64,000 nucleotides of DNA. It comes from DASVEE01 sp036399695. Its GTDB lineage: Bacteria > Acidobacteriota > Thermoanaerobaculia > Gp7-AA8. This document shows positions 25,243 through 34,123 of the stretch, one piece after another (position 1 is the first letter of the stretch; each line of letters begins with the position of its first letter). The DNA is taken from assembly GCA_036399695.1 (NCBI GenBank), contig DASWMP010000345.1:7169-71168 (forward strand), given 5' to 3'. The position numbers and the translations under genes were made by a program. Under the pieces are notes generated by a model that was given only the letters and a program-made list of their open reading frames with translations, did not search any database and was not told where the DNA came from.

Positions 25243-26678
25243 TGGATCTCCTTTGCGGGGGAAGCGGCGATTTCGGATGGCCGGTTACCGGTTTCCGGAG
25301 AGGCGGGAGGCGCCGGGTTCGCGGCCGGTTTCGACGGGTCCGCGGCAGGCGTTTTCTTCGCGTCGGCGGCCGCCTTCTTCTTCTCGTCCGCTTCCTTCTT
25401 CAGGCGCTCGTCCTTCTCGCGGCGCATCGCTTCGCGCTGCTGGAGGTCGCGCTGGCGGTCGAAGACCACCTCCCCTTCGATCATCGTCGTCTCGACGCGC
25501 GCGTACGTCGACAGCGGGTGCGCGGTCCAGATGACGATGTCGGCGTCCTTGCCGGCTTCGAGCGATCCGATGCGGTGATCGAGCCGGAGCTGCTTCGCCG
25601 GGTTGATGGTGCACAAACGCATGGCTTCATCTTCGGTGAGCCCGCCGTACTTCATCGCTTTCGCGGCGTCCTGGTTGAGGTGCCGCGCCAGCTCGTCGGA
25701 GTCGGAGTTGACGGAGGTGAGGACGCCCGCGCGATGCATCAGCGTGACGTTGTACGGGATCGCGTCGTACGCCTCCATCTTGTAGCCCCACCAGTCGATG
25801 AAGGTGCCGCCGCCGGCGCCGTGCGCGGCGATCTCGCGGCCGACCTTGTAGCCCTCGAGCACGTGCTGGAGCACGCGCACCTTGAAGCCCAGCTCGTCGG
25901 CCAGACGGAGGAGCATGACGATCTCGTCCGAACGGTACGAGTGCGCGTGGACGTCGATGTTGCCGCGCAGGATGTCGGCCATCGTCTCCATCAGCAGGTC
26001 GCGGCGCGGCGCGATGGCGGTCTCGTTGCGCTTCCGCCTGGCCTCGTACTCGTCCCAGCGCGCCATGTAGTCGCGCGCGTCGAGGAACGATTTGCGGATC
26101 ACTTCCTCGACGCCCATGCGGGTGCCGGGGTACTGGCGCGGCGTGCCGGCAGGCGGCTGGAAGTTGGAGCTCTTCGGGTTTTCGCCGAGGGCGAACTTGA
26201 TCGTGCGGGGAGCGTCGGAGACGAGCCAGTCGGAGACCGGATGTCCCCATTTCCACTTCACGATCTGGCTCTGGCCGCCGATGGCGTTCGCGGAGCCGTG
26301 CAGGACCAGCGCCGTGGTCGTACCGCCGGCAAGCTGGCGGTACGCGGAGATGTCGTCGTTCGTCATCGCATCGGCAATGCGCACCATGCCGGTGTTCGGC
26401 AGGGAGACCTCGTTGACGCTGCCCTCGACGGCGGTGTGGCTGTGGCTGTCGATGATGCCGGGGGAGATGAACTTGCCGGTGCCGTCGATGACGCGCGCGC
26501 CGGCGGGGGTGGCGACGTCGCGGCCGATGGCGGCGATCTTCCCGCCGCGAATGACGATCGTGCCGTTCTCGATCGTCCCGTTCGTGACGGTGAGAATCGT
26601 GCCGCCGCGGATGACGGTAGCGTCCTGCGCGACCGCCGGCAGGGCCAGCAGCGCGATGAGTGCGAGCGTGGTTCTCAT
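25239..26678 (-). CDS. secreted amidohydrolase (metal site intact)
   Basis: 479 aa with a signal peptide (MRTTLALIALLALPAVAQ) and a ribosome site. The amidohydrolase motif IIDSHSH (H79, H81) is intact; later metal residues lie in NIDVHAHS, RVLQHVLEG and SVNSDSDELARH. The class hydrolyses amide or ester bonds of cyclic or dipeptide-like substrates in the periplasm; the imidazolonepropionase-like subgroup is closest by pattern. The C-terminal ~70 residues form a Lys/Ala/Pro-rich tail. Overlaps both neighbours by 4 bp. Confidence 0.88.
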   Translation of the reverse strand: MRTTLALIALLALPAVAQDATVIRGGTILTVTNGTIENGTIVIRGGKIAAIGRDVATPAGARVIDGTGKFISPGIIDSHSHTAVEGSVNEVSLPNTGMVRIADAMTNDDISAYRQLAGGTTTALVLHGSANAIGGQSQIVKWKWGHPVSDWLVSDAPRTIKFALGENPKSSNFQPPAGTPRQYPGTRMGVEEVIRKSFLDARDYMARWDEYEARRKRNETAIAPRRDLLMETMADILRGNIDVHAHSYRSDEIVMLLRLADELGFKVRVLQHVLEGYKVGREIAAHGAGGGTFIDWWGYKMEAYDAIPYNVTLMHRAGVLTSVNSDSDELARHLNQDAAKAMKYGGLTEDEAMRLCTINPAKQLRLDHRIGSLEAGKDADIVIWTAHPLSTYARVETTMIEGEVVFDRQRDLQQREAMRREKDERLKKEADEKKKAAADAKKTPAADPSKPAANPAPPASPETGNRPSEIAASPAKEIQ

Positions 26679-28279
26679 TCTCCCTTCCTCCCGCTGAACG
26701 GCCAGGTGCCGATGGTGGTCGTCACGTTGCCCTCGAGCGTGTCGCCCGTGACGGTGCCGCGGAACAGCCAGTCGCTCGTTTCGGACTCGTTCTGCGTCTC
26801 GGCCGAGATCGTGAACTCGAGCGCGGTGCCGTCGAACGTGCCGTTGCGGATCTCGCCGGAGCCCTGGTCGCCGGTGTAGGAGCCGGTGATCTTGCCCTCT
26901 TCGGCACGGAGCGTGACGTTGATGGCGACGTTGCCCTGCGGCGCACGCACCGTCAGGTTCCAGGTGCCGTCGACCGGCGACGCGGCGCTGGCCGCCGGCT
27001 TCTTGTCGTCAGCCGGAAGGCGGAGCTCGCGGCCGTCGACGAGGACGCGCCGGACCTTCGCGTCCTTCGCGAAGATCGGCTTGTCGGTGACGACGATGTT
27101 GGCGATCTTGCCCCGCTCGAGCGTGCCGAGCTGGCGGTCGACGCCGAGGATGCGCGCCGGCCAGAGGGTGGTGGCGCGGAGGGCGTCGGCCTCGGAGAGT
27201 CCGTTGTCGATCGCCTTACGGATGCCCGGGAGGTAGTCGCCCGCCTTGCCGGAGCCGGAGACGAGCGCGAACTGCACGCCTCCCTTCACCAGCGCGGCGG
27301 GTGTGGTCGGGGCGAGCTGGCGCTCGCGGACGACGCGAAGCGGCTGGTCCTCGCGATCCTGCTCGTCGGTCGGTGTGGCCGGCCACTTGACGCTGACGAG
27401 CAGCGGCACGTGCAGGAGATCGGCGGCCATCGAGTGCGCCTGCCGCGCGCCGGCGACGACGATGCGGAGGTTGTACTCGCGTGCGATCGTCTGGACGCGG
27501 CGGATCATCTCCTCCGAGTCGGCCACGAAGATGACGGGCATCTCGCGCTTGAGCGCGGGGCCGAGCGCGTCGAGGGCCGGATCGTCCGACGGACGCTGCA
27601 GGCCGGAGGGGTTGCGCTCGTAGATCTGCCGCGCGCTCGTATGCTGCTGCGCGTCCATGAACGACTGGCGGATGTAGGCGACCACGCCCATGAGCGAGTC
27701 CGGATAGGTCCAGGTCGGCCGCGTATTGAAGGAGATCTGCATCGCCGCGGGCGACTTGATGACGCTGGAGGTGATGGGGCCACCGCCGAGGTTCACGACG
27801 GCCGTCTGACCGTTGAAGATCCCGCTGGAAGGGGCGATCTGCACCGTCGTGACACCGACCGCACGCCGCGCCGAAGCGTCGTCGTCGGAGATGCGCGCGT
27901 TGCGGAGGGCGAGTGAATCGGCGGTCGGTTCGGCCGGGCGTTCCGCCGCTGCCGCCGCGCCGCCACCTCCGCCACCACCGCCGAAGCCGCGCCGCGGAGG
28001 AGCGGCCGCGAAGCCGAGCGAGGTATGGGCGTCGATCAGCCCGGGGTAGACGTGCATGCCGGTGGCGTCGAGGGTCGTCGCATCGGCCGGAATCGCCACG
28101 TTGGCACCGACAGCCTCGACGAGGCCCTCGCGGACGATGACGGTGCCGTTCGGGATGTCAGCACCGGAGACAGGATGCACGGTCCCGCCGGTGATCGCAT
28201 AGACGCCCGGCGCATCGGCCCGCGTCATCAATGGAAGAGCAAGGAGCAGAAACAGCGCCGCGAAGCGCCCAGATCGCAT
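26675..28279 (-). CDS. secreted amidohydrolase-like protein with degenerate metal site and C-terminal beta domain
   Basis: 534 aa; signal peptide MRSGRFAALFLLLALPLMTRA; GGAGGGTGG upstream. It has the amidohydrolase frame (NGTVIVREGLVEAVGAN, ILGVDRQLGTLERGKIANIV) but the motif reads GLIDAHTS (H85 kept, S87 in place of the second His), and the later Asp/His positions read ALVSGSGKAG. About 95 residues at the C-terminus (GTWNLTVRAPQGNVAINV) form an extra beta domain. First gene of the amidohydrolase unit. Probably not catalytic by the standard mechanism. Confidence 0.82.
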   Translation of the reverse strand: MRSGRFAALFLLLALPLMTRADAPGVYAITGGTVHPVSGADIPNGTVIVREGLVEAVGANVAIPADATTLDATGMHVYPGLIDAHTSLGFAAAPPRRGFGGGGGGGGAAAAAERPAEPTADSLALRNARISDDDASARRAVGVTTVQIAPSSGIFNGQTAVVNLGGGPITSSVIKSPAAMQISFNTRPTWTYPDSLMGVVAYIRQSFMDAQQHTSARQIYERNPSGLQRPSDDPALDALGPALKREMPVIFVADSEEMIRRVQTIAREYNLRIVVAGARQAHSMAADLLHVPLLVSVKWPATPTDEQDREDQPLRVVRERQLAPTTPAALVKGGVQFALVSGSGKAGDYLPGIRKAIDNGLSEADALRATTLWPARILGVDRQLGTLERGKIANIVVTDKPIFAKDAKVRRVLVDGRELRLPADDKKPAASAASPVDGTWNLTVRAPQGNVAINVTLRAEEGKITGSYTGDQGSGEIRNGTFDGTALEFTISAETQNESETSDWLFRGTVTGDTLEGNVTTTIGTWPFSGRKGE

Positions 28280-28313
28280 GGTCCACCCTCCGGCCGCGAA
28301 TGGTAGCGCATGG

Positions 28314-28343
28314 GAGGGCCCGGGGCTCGGGGCTCGGGGCCCG
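28314..28343 (+). repeat. GGGGCTC heptamer tract, quadruplex-capable
   Basis: Runs GGG, GGG, then GGGGCTC, GGGGCTC, GGGGCCC: at least four G-runs with 1-3 nt between them on the plus strand. It abuts copy 1 of the 146-bp element. Confidence 0.75.
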
Positions 28344-28344
28344 G

Positions 28345-28490
28345 TGGCATTGACTTAGAGGTTTGCCTCATGTGGGACAGACACTCCTGTCTGTCCGGCC
28401 CACCCCCGAGGTCCATTCCTCCAGACAAGCGGCCGTTCGGGTGCACGGGACAGACAAGAGTGTCTGTCCCACATCTAAAGTCAACGCCAT
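28345..28490 (+). repeat. 146-bp palindromic repeat element, copy 1
   Basis: Begins TGGCATTGACTTAGAGG and ends CTAAAGTCAACGCCAT, so its ends are inverted repeats. Inner arms TGTGGGACAGACACTC and GAGTGTCTGTCCCACA form a second stem. A copy in reverse orientation lies at 37458-37602, over 90 percent alike by eye. It sits in the divergent gap between the amidohydrolase unit and the 28599 gene. Confidence 0.9.
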
Positions 28491-28598
28491 CGGGGCGCTC
28501 GCACGCCTTCGTTCTCAGGCGCGGCACACGCAATGCTACGCTCTCCCCGGACCCTGAATGCACGACGACGCGGAGCCGGAACCGGGGGGACAGCAGCT

Positions 28599-29360
28599 TT
28601 GAGAGCGATCGTCCTTTCCGTGCTGCTTCTGTTGGCGACGGCGGCGCGCGCGCAGGATGCGCTCGTGGCCGGCGCCGACGCCGACCGTCTCGAATCCGGC
28701 CATGGCGGCGGGGCCTCGCTGCTCTGGCTCCATTCCCGCGCCAGCGGCACGTTCTCGGCCGGCGCGGCGTTTCGCACGTTGCCCGGTACGCGCTGGGCTT
28801 ACGGCACGCTCGGCCTCACACACCGCCTCACGCCGCTGACCACGCTCAACGGCGAAGCCAGCCTCGGCGGAGGGAGCGACGACGGCGGACGCTTCCGCTA
28901 CCTCCTGCTGCGCGGCGGCGTCACTCGCGAGCTGCTGGCGAAGCGGCTTTACGGCGAGGCCGAGTGGCTGCAGGTGGACGTCGCGCGCCAGCAGGAAGGC
29001 CTCGTCCGGCTCGGCGCCATGTACCTGCCGCGCCCGCGGCTGGCGTTGCGCGCCTCGGTCTACGAAGCGCTCTTCGGCGACAGCGACACGACGCTCGGCA
29101 CGCTGCGCGCCGACTACGACTTCGGCCGGATCACCGCCATCGGCGGCTTCTCCGGCGGCACCGCGCTGCCGGTGCTGCTGCAGCAGACCGGGAACGATGC
29201 CGTGCGGGTGCGGGAGGCGTTCGGCGGCGTGGCCTTCGACGCGGCTTCGCGCCGCTGGACCGTCATGCTCTCGAATCTTTCCTCCGGCGGCGAAGATCGA
29301 CGGCGGCTGTCGGTCTCGTGCCGCATCCCGCTGGCTTCGCCCACGGCAGGCGGGCGATGA
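28599..29360 (+). CDS. secreted beta-rich hypothetical protein, probable outer-membrane barrel
   Basis: The likely start is TTG 28599, with GGGGGGA eight bases upstream and a signal peptide straight after (RAIVLSVLLLLATAARA); an ATG at 28533 is the alternative. The mature part (about 230 aa) is alternating strands with many Arg/Gly turns and ends in a strand (RRLSVSCRIPL), like YaiO-type or DUF-type outer-membrane proteins. Its stop overlaps the start of the GGDEF-EAL gene by 3 nt, so the two are co-expressed. Function unknown; the link suggests an envelope process under c-di-GMP control. Confidence 0.65.
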   Translation: MRAIVLSVLLLLATAARAQDALVAGADADRLESGHGGGASLLWLHSRASGTFSAGAAFRTLPGTRWAYGTLGLTHRLTPLTTLNGEASLGGGSDDGGRFRYLLLRGGVTRELLAKRLYGEAEWLQVDVARQQEGLVRLGAMYLPRPRLALRASVYEALFGDSDTTLGTLRADYDFGRITAIGGFSGGTALPVLLQQTGNDAVRVREAFGGVAFDAASRRWTVMLSNLSSGGEDRRRLSVSCRIPLASPTAGGR

Positions 29361-31516
29361 GCAGCGTCGACGGCAAGGCGGTCGGCACTCCGCGGCGCGT
29401 TCCGGTGATCGCGCTGATCGTGCTGGTGCTGGCGGTCGGCGTGGGAAGCGCGTTCGTGCGGCTGGCGGACCGCCGCAGCGTGGAGAACCGGCGGCGCGTG
29501 GCCTCGGAGGCGGCGGCGGCGGCGACGGTGCGCATCGAGAGACAGATCGACGCCGCCTTTGCCGCCGCGTCGATCGTGGCCGCGCTGCTGCGTGCGCGCG
29601 GCGATGCGGACGTGAACACCATCGCCGCAGAGGCCGTGCAGCGGGGAGGCGTCGCCGGCATCGAAGTCGTCGCCGCCACGGCCGTCCCGGCGCCGCCCGG
29701 GGCGAGCACGGTCCTGATGATGTCGGAGTCGCGGCAGTTGCGAGCCTGCGTGCGCGTGGCGCCGGCGGACCCCCGCTTCGCCGTGGCCATCCTCGACCTG
29801 CCGGAGCTGCTGGCGCGGAGCGGCGTCGACGAGCTGCCGTCGGACGGATACGACTACCAGCTCGTGGCCTCCGGCGCCGCCGCCTCGGGGCGCGCTTTCG
29901 TGGTGGCGCGGTCCTCACCGCTCGAGCTCGCGGAGCCGGTGCGCTCCTCCTTCGCGGTCCCGCAGGGGCGCTGGACGCTCGACGTGGCGCGGCGCGCCGG
30001 CTGGCGGATGGCGGGAGAGCGGACGCGGGAAATCGCCATCGTCCTGATCGGCAGCCTCCTCTTCGCCCTGTTCGTCTACGACCTGCTGCGGCGGCCGTAC
30101 GTGCTGGAGCGGGAAGTCGAGCTGCGCACGCGCAAGATCGTGGAGACGAATCGCCGCCTCACGGCGGAGATCGAGCAGCGGCAGCGTGCCGAGGAGCAGG
30201 TCGTCCACGAGGCCACGCACGACCGGCTGACCGCGCTGCCGAACCGCGTTTACCTGCGCGACCGGATCACGCGCGCCCTCGACCGGGCCCGGTCGGCCAA
30301 CGCCGTCGGCTTCGGCGTGCTCGTGATCGACATCGACCGCTTCACCGACGTGAACGACGGGCTCGGACACGACATCGGGGACGAGCTGCTGACCCTCGCG
30401 GCGCGGCGCCTCCAGAGCTGCATCCGCTTCGGCGACGTCCTGGCGCGCGTCGGCGGTGACGAGTTCGCGATCCTCTCGCTGGCCATCGATCCGGCGGAGA
30501 TCACCGGCGTGGCCCGCCGGGCGCACGAGGCGCTGGAAGTGCCGTTCGAGGTGGGCGGGCACCGCGTGCAGATGTCGGGCAGCATCGGCATCGCTCTGAG
30601 CGCGAGCGGCTACACCGTCGCCGACGAGCTGCTGCGCGACGCCTATCTGGCCGTGCATCGGGCGCGGCAGCAGGGGGGCGCGTCGCACGTCCTGTTCGAC
30701 CCGAAGATGCACGAGCAGGCCGCGGCGGCCCAGCAGATCGAGACGGAGCTGCGCGCCGCGCTCGCGGGCAACGAGCTGCGGCCGTACTTTCAGCCGATCG
30801 TCTCCCTCACGACCGGGCGCATCACCGGCTTCGAGGCCCTCGTGCGCTGGATCAGCCCGAAGCGGGGCTTCGTCTCCCCCGCCGCGTTCATTCCGGTGGC
30901 GGTGTCGAGCGGCCTGATCATCCCGCTGGACCAGTGGATGATGCGCGAAGCAGCGCGGCAGGTGCACGAGTGGAACAGCCGCCTGCAGCTCGAGCCGCCC
31001 CTGACGATCAGCGTGAACGTCTCCGGCCGCCGGCTCGGGCAGCGCGAGCTGATCGAGGACGTGGCCCGCACGCTCCGCGAGACCGGCATCGACACCCGCT
31101 CCCTGCGCCTGGAGATCACGGAGGGGGAGATGATGGAGCGGCCGGACGAGGTGCTGGCGATCCTGACGGAGCTGAAGCGGATGAACATCACGCTCCTGGT
31201 CGACGACTTCGGCACCGGCTATTCGTCGCTGAGCTACCTGCACAGCTTCCCGATCGACGTCGTCAAGATCGACCAGTCGTTCGTCCGCCGGATGCTGGAG
31301 AGCGGCAAGGACGAGGAGATCGTCCGCGCCGTCATCAACCTGAGCGCCACGCTCGGCCTGCGGGTGATCGCCGAAGGCATCGAGACCGCCGGCCACCTCG
31401 CGCGCCTGCGCGAGCTCGGCTGCGACTACGGCCAGGGCTACCTCTTCTCGAAGCCGGTCGACGCCGCCGCGATCGAAGCCCTGCTGGCGACCAATCCGTC
31501 GTGGATTGAGGATTGA
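29357..31516 (+). CDS. membrane-bound diguanylate cyclase / phosphodiesterase (GGDEF-EAL)
   Basis: Start at ATG 29357 (719 aa). Membrane helices at about 15-33 and 215-235 bracket a periplasmic sensor region. GGDEF domain: RVGGDEFAIL (about 366-370) is intact. EAL domain: GFEALVRW (about 493-495), ITEGEMM, VDDFGTGYSSLSYL, KIDQSFV and AEGIET are all intact, so both c-di-GMP synthesis and breakdown are possible. The stop codon lies within a GATTGAG heptamer array. PilZ proteins that could sense the product lie 3-8 kb away. Confidence 0.93.
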   Translation: MSSVDGKAVGTPRRVPVIALIVLVLAVGVGSAFVRLADRRSVENRRRVASEAAAAATVRIERQIDAAFAAASIVAALLRARGDADVNTIAAEAVQRGGVAGIEVVAATAVPAPPGASTVLMMSESRQLRACVRVAPADPRFAVAILDLPELLARSGVDELPSDGYDYQLVASGAAASGRAFVVARSSPLELAEPVRSSFAVPQGRWTLDVARRAGWRMAGERTREIAIVLIGSLLFALFVYDLLRRPYVLEREVELRTRKIVETNRRLTAEIEQRQRAEEQVVHEATHDRLTALPNRVYLRDRITRALDRARSANAVGFGVLVIDIDRFTDVNDGLGHDIGDELLTLAARRLQSCIRFGDVLARVGGDEFAILSLAIDPAEITGVARRAHEALEVPFEVGGHRVQMSGSIGIALSASGYTVADELLRDAYLAVHRARQQGGASHVLFDPKMHEQAAAAQQIETELRAALAGNELRPYFQPIVSLTTGRITGFEALVRWISPKRGFVSPAAFIPVAVSSGLIIPLDQWMMREAARQVHEWNSRLQLEPPLTISVNVSGRRLGQRELIEDVARTLRETGIDTRSLRLEITEGEMMERPDEVLAILTELKRMNITLLVDDFGTGYSSLSYLHSFPIDVVKIDQSFVRRMLESGKDEEIVRAVINLSATLGLRVIAEGIETAGHLARLRELGCDYGQGYLFSKPVDAAAIEALLATNPSWIED

Positions 31517-31633
31517 GGATTGAGGATTGAGGATTGAGAATTGAGGATTGAGGATTGAGGATGGCTGCGCTCCAGGCACCCGGGTCGCCCGAGCGCAGCC
31601 AATCCTCAGTTCTCAATCCTCAATCCTCAATCC
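31504..31633. repeat. hairpin with GATTGAG heptamer arms
   Basis: Eight heptamers (31504-31559; one reads AATTGAG) oppose four complementary ones (CTCAATC) ending at 31633. Between them is an inner stem GGCTGCGCTC / GAGCGCAGCC. The stop codon of the GGDEF-EAL gene is part of the second heptamer. It fills the gap to the ABC exporter gene. Confidence 0.9.
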
Positions 31634-31668
31634 CGTCCGGTCCGGCGGTTGCACGACAAGGTCACTGA

Positions 31669-33543
31669 ATGGCGCGCCGTACGAGTGACTACGCTGCCAC
31701 CGGGAAGCCGCAGCACTCGTTGCGGGAGCGGTTTGGCGCGTTGCGGAACCTGCCGCCGTTTCTGCGGCTGATCTGGCAGACCAGCCGCTCGCTCACGGTC
31801 ACGAATGCAGTGCTGCGGCTGCTGCGGGCGTTTCTGCCGGTGGCGCTGCTCTTCGTCGGGAAGCTGATCATCGACGAGGTGATCCGCCTGGCGTCAGCGG
31901 GCGGCGCTCCAGCCACCCCGCTGGAGTGGTGGGCCTCCGGGCGTGTCGACCGGCTGGCGATGCTGATCGGGCTGGAGCTGGGCATCGCCATACTCTCGGA
32001 CGTGATCGGGCGCATCGTCTCGCTGGTGGACTCGCTGCTCTCGGAGCGCTTCACGAACGAGACGAGCATCCGCCTGATGGAGCATGCGGCCACGCTCGAC
32101 CTCGAGGACTTCGAGGACAGCGAGCTGCAGGACCAGCTCGAGCGGGCACGCCGCCAGACGATGGGGCGCAGCTCGCTGCTCACACAACTGCTGGCGCAGG
32201 CGCAGGACGCCGTCACGATCATCGCCTTCGCGGCCGGCCTCATCGCCTACGCTCCCTGGCTGATCCTTCTCCTCGGCATTGCTCTCATCCCCGCCTTCCT
32301 CGGCGAGGCGCACTTCAACGCCGCCAGCTACACGCTCAACTACACGCGCACCCCGGAGCGGCGCGAGCTCGATTACGTCCGCCAGACCGGCGCCGGCGTC
32401 GAGACGGCGAAGGAAGTGAAGATCTTCGGCCTCAACGCCTTCCTCCTCGAGCGCTACCGCATGCTCGCCGATGCTTTCTATCGGGCGAACAAGTCGCTCT
32501 CCGTGCGGCGCGCCTTCTGGGGGAGCGTGCTGACGGCAATCGGCACGCTCGGCTACTACGTGGCGTACGGCTACCTGGCCTGGGGCACGCTGAGCGGCGA
32601 CTTCACGATCGGCGACCTGACGTTCCTGGCCGGCTCGTTCCGCAGGCTGCGCACGCTGCTCGAAGGGCTGCTCACCGGCTTCTCGCAGATGGCCGGGCAG
32701 GCGCTGTATCTCGACGACCTGTTCTCGTTCTTCCTCATCGAGCCGGAGATCACCTCCCGGCCGGACGCGCTCCCCTTCCCTCGGCCGATGCAGGAGGGGC
32801 TGCGCTTCGAGAACGTCGGCTTCCGCTATCCCGGCGCGGAGCGGTGGGCGGTGCGGAACCTCACGTTTACGCTGCGGGCCGGCGAGGTCGTCGCGCTCGT
32901 GGGGGAGAACGGCGCGGGGAAGACGACGCTCGTGAAGCTGCTGGCGCGGCTCTACGATCCGGACGAAGGACGGGTGCTGGTCGACGGCCGCGATCTGCGC
33001 GAGTACGACCTGGAGTCGCTGCGCTCGAACATCGGCGTCATCTTCCAGGACTTCGTGCGCTATCACCTGACGGCGGCGGAGAACATCGCCGTGGGGCGGA
33101 TCGAAGCGGCCGGGGACCGGGCGCGGATCGAGACGGCGGCGCGGCGCAGCCTGGCGGACGAGGTGATCCTCCGTCTGCCGAAGCAGTACGACCAGCCGCT
33201 CGGGAAGCGCTTCCGCAAGGGGGTTGAGCTGTCGGGCGGCGAGTGGCAGAAGATCGCCATCGCCCGGGCCTACATGCGGGACGCGCAGCTCCTGATTCTG
33301 GACGAGCCGACGGCGGCGCTGGATGCGCGGGCGGAGTTCGAGGTGTTCCAGCGCTTCCGTGAGCTGAGCTCCGGCAGGACGACGGTGCTGATCTCGCACC
33401 GGTTCTCGAGCGTGCGCATGGCCGATCGCATTCTCGTGCTGGCGGACGGGCAACTCGAGGCTGCCGGGACGCACGAGGAGCTGCTGGCGGCAGGGGGGCG
33501 GTATGCGGAGTTGTTTGAACTGCAGGCGGAGGGGTATCGGTGA
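31669..33543 (+). CDS. ABC exporter, fused permease and ATPase
   Basis: 624 aa. Six membrane helices in residues 40-330 (RLLRAFLPVALLFVGKLIIDEVI and later), then an ATPase domain: Walker A GENGAGKTTL, signature LSGGEWQKIAIARAY, Walker B LLILDEPTAALDA, and a switch His in VLISHRFSSV. It is a type-IV half-exporter that works as a homodimer; substrate unknown. The C-terminus ends 20 bp before a tandem-repeat hairpin. Confidence 0.92.
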   Translation: MARRTSDYAATGKPQHSLRERFGALRNLPPFLRLIWQTSRSLTVTNAVLRLLRAFLPVALLFVGKLIIDEVIRLASAGGAPATPLEWWASGRVDRLAMLIGLELGIAILSDVIGRIVSLVDSLLSERFTNETSIRLMEHAATLDLEDFEDSELQDQLERARRQTMGRSSLLTQLLAQAQDAVTIIAFAAGLIAYAPWLILLLGIALIPAFLGEAHFNAASYTLNYTRTPERRELDYVRQTGAGVETAKEVKIFGLNAFLLERYRMLADAFYRANKSLSVRRAFWGSVLTAIGTLGYYVAYGYLAWGTLSGDFTIGDLTFLAGSFRRLRTLLEGLLTGFSQMAGQALYLDDLFSFFLIEPEITSRPDALPFPRPMQEGLRFENVGFRYPGAERWAVRNLTFTLRAGEVVALVGENGAGKTTLVKLLARLYDPDEGRVLVDGRDLREYDLESLRSNIGVIFQDFVRYHLTAAENIAVGRIEAAGDRARIETAARRSLADEVILRLPKQYDQPLGKRFRKGVELSGGEWQKIAIARAYMRDAQLLILDEPTAALDARAEFEVFQRFRELSSGRTTVLISHRFSSVRMADRILVLADGQLEAAGTHEELLAAGGRYAELFELQAEGYR

Positions 33544-33564
33544 CGTGGGGGAGTGCTGAATCGA

Positions 33565-33656
33565 TGTTCAATGCTGAATGCTGAATGTTGAATGCTGAAC
33601 AAGGCGACGGCCACTCACGAGCACTTCAACATTCAACATTCAGCATTGAACATTGA
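33565..33656. repeat. hairpin with TGCTGAA heptamer arms
   Basis: Five heptamers (TGTTCAA, TGCTGAA x3, TGTTGAA; 33565-33599) oppose TTCAACA, TTCAACA, TTCAGCA, TTGAACA (33625-33652). It follows the ABC exporter stop by about 20 bp and is followed at once by the 63-bp array. Confidence 0.9.
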
Positions 33657-33667
33657 CGCTGATCTCA

Positions 33668-34070
33668 CCCCATTCGGTCGATCGCTCGCGGAGTCTTTGC
33701 TTTGCCTCCCCGAGTCTTCGATTGAAGTGACCCCAATCATTCAGTCGTTCGCGGAGTCTTCGCTTTGACTCCCGGAGTCTTCGATTGATATCGCCCATGT
33801 CATTCGCTCGTTCGCGGAGTCTTTGCTTTGCCTCCCCGAGTCTTCGATTGATATCGGCCCATATCAATCGTTCGTTCGCGGAGTCATTGCTTTGACTCGC
33901 GGAGTCTTCAATTGATATCGCCCCATATCAATCGTTCGCTCGCGGAGTCTTCGCTTTGACTCCCGGAGTCTTCGATTGATATCGGCCCATATCATTCGGT
34001 CGTTCGCGGAGTCTTTGCTTTGACTCCCGGAGTCTTCGAGTGAGCTCGGCCCTGTCAATCGCATGCTCGC
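33668..34070. repeat. 63-bp higher-order tandem array made of 21-bp subunits
   Basis: About six units of 63-64 bp. Each has three 21-22 bp parts: one starting GGAGTCTTCGATTGATATCG, one starting CCCATATCAATCGTTCG and one starting GGAGTCTTTGCTTTGACTC. Parts one and two pair (GATTGATAT / ATATCAATC) and part three is itself palindromic (GGAGTC / GACTCC). It lies between the convergent ABC exporter and PilZ genes; the 33544-34123 gap (580 bp) holds this and the preceding hairpin and no credible gene. Confidence 0.9.
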
Positions 34071-34123
34071 CGAGGCCAGTGATGGACTCGCCGGGGCCGC
34101 GGTTGACGTCGGTGGGGCCTGGC

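Noticed and set aside
28363..28557. ORF beginning MPHVGQTLLSV over the 146-bp element
   Set aside because: The same peptide appears from the inverted copy at 37.5 kb; it is translation of a palindromic repeat, not a gene.
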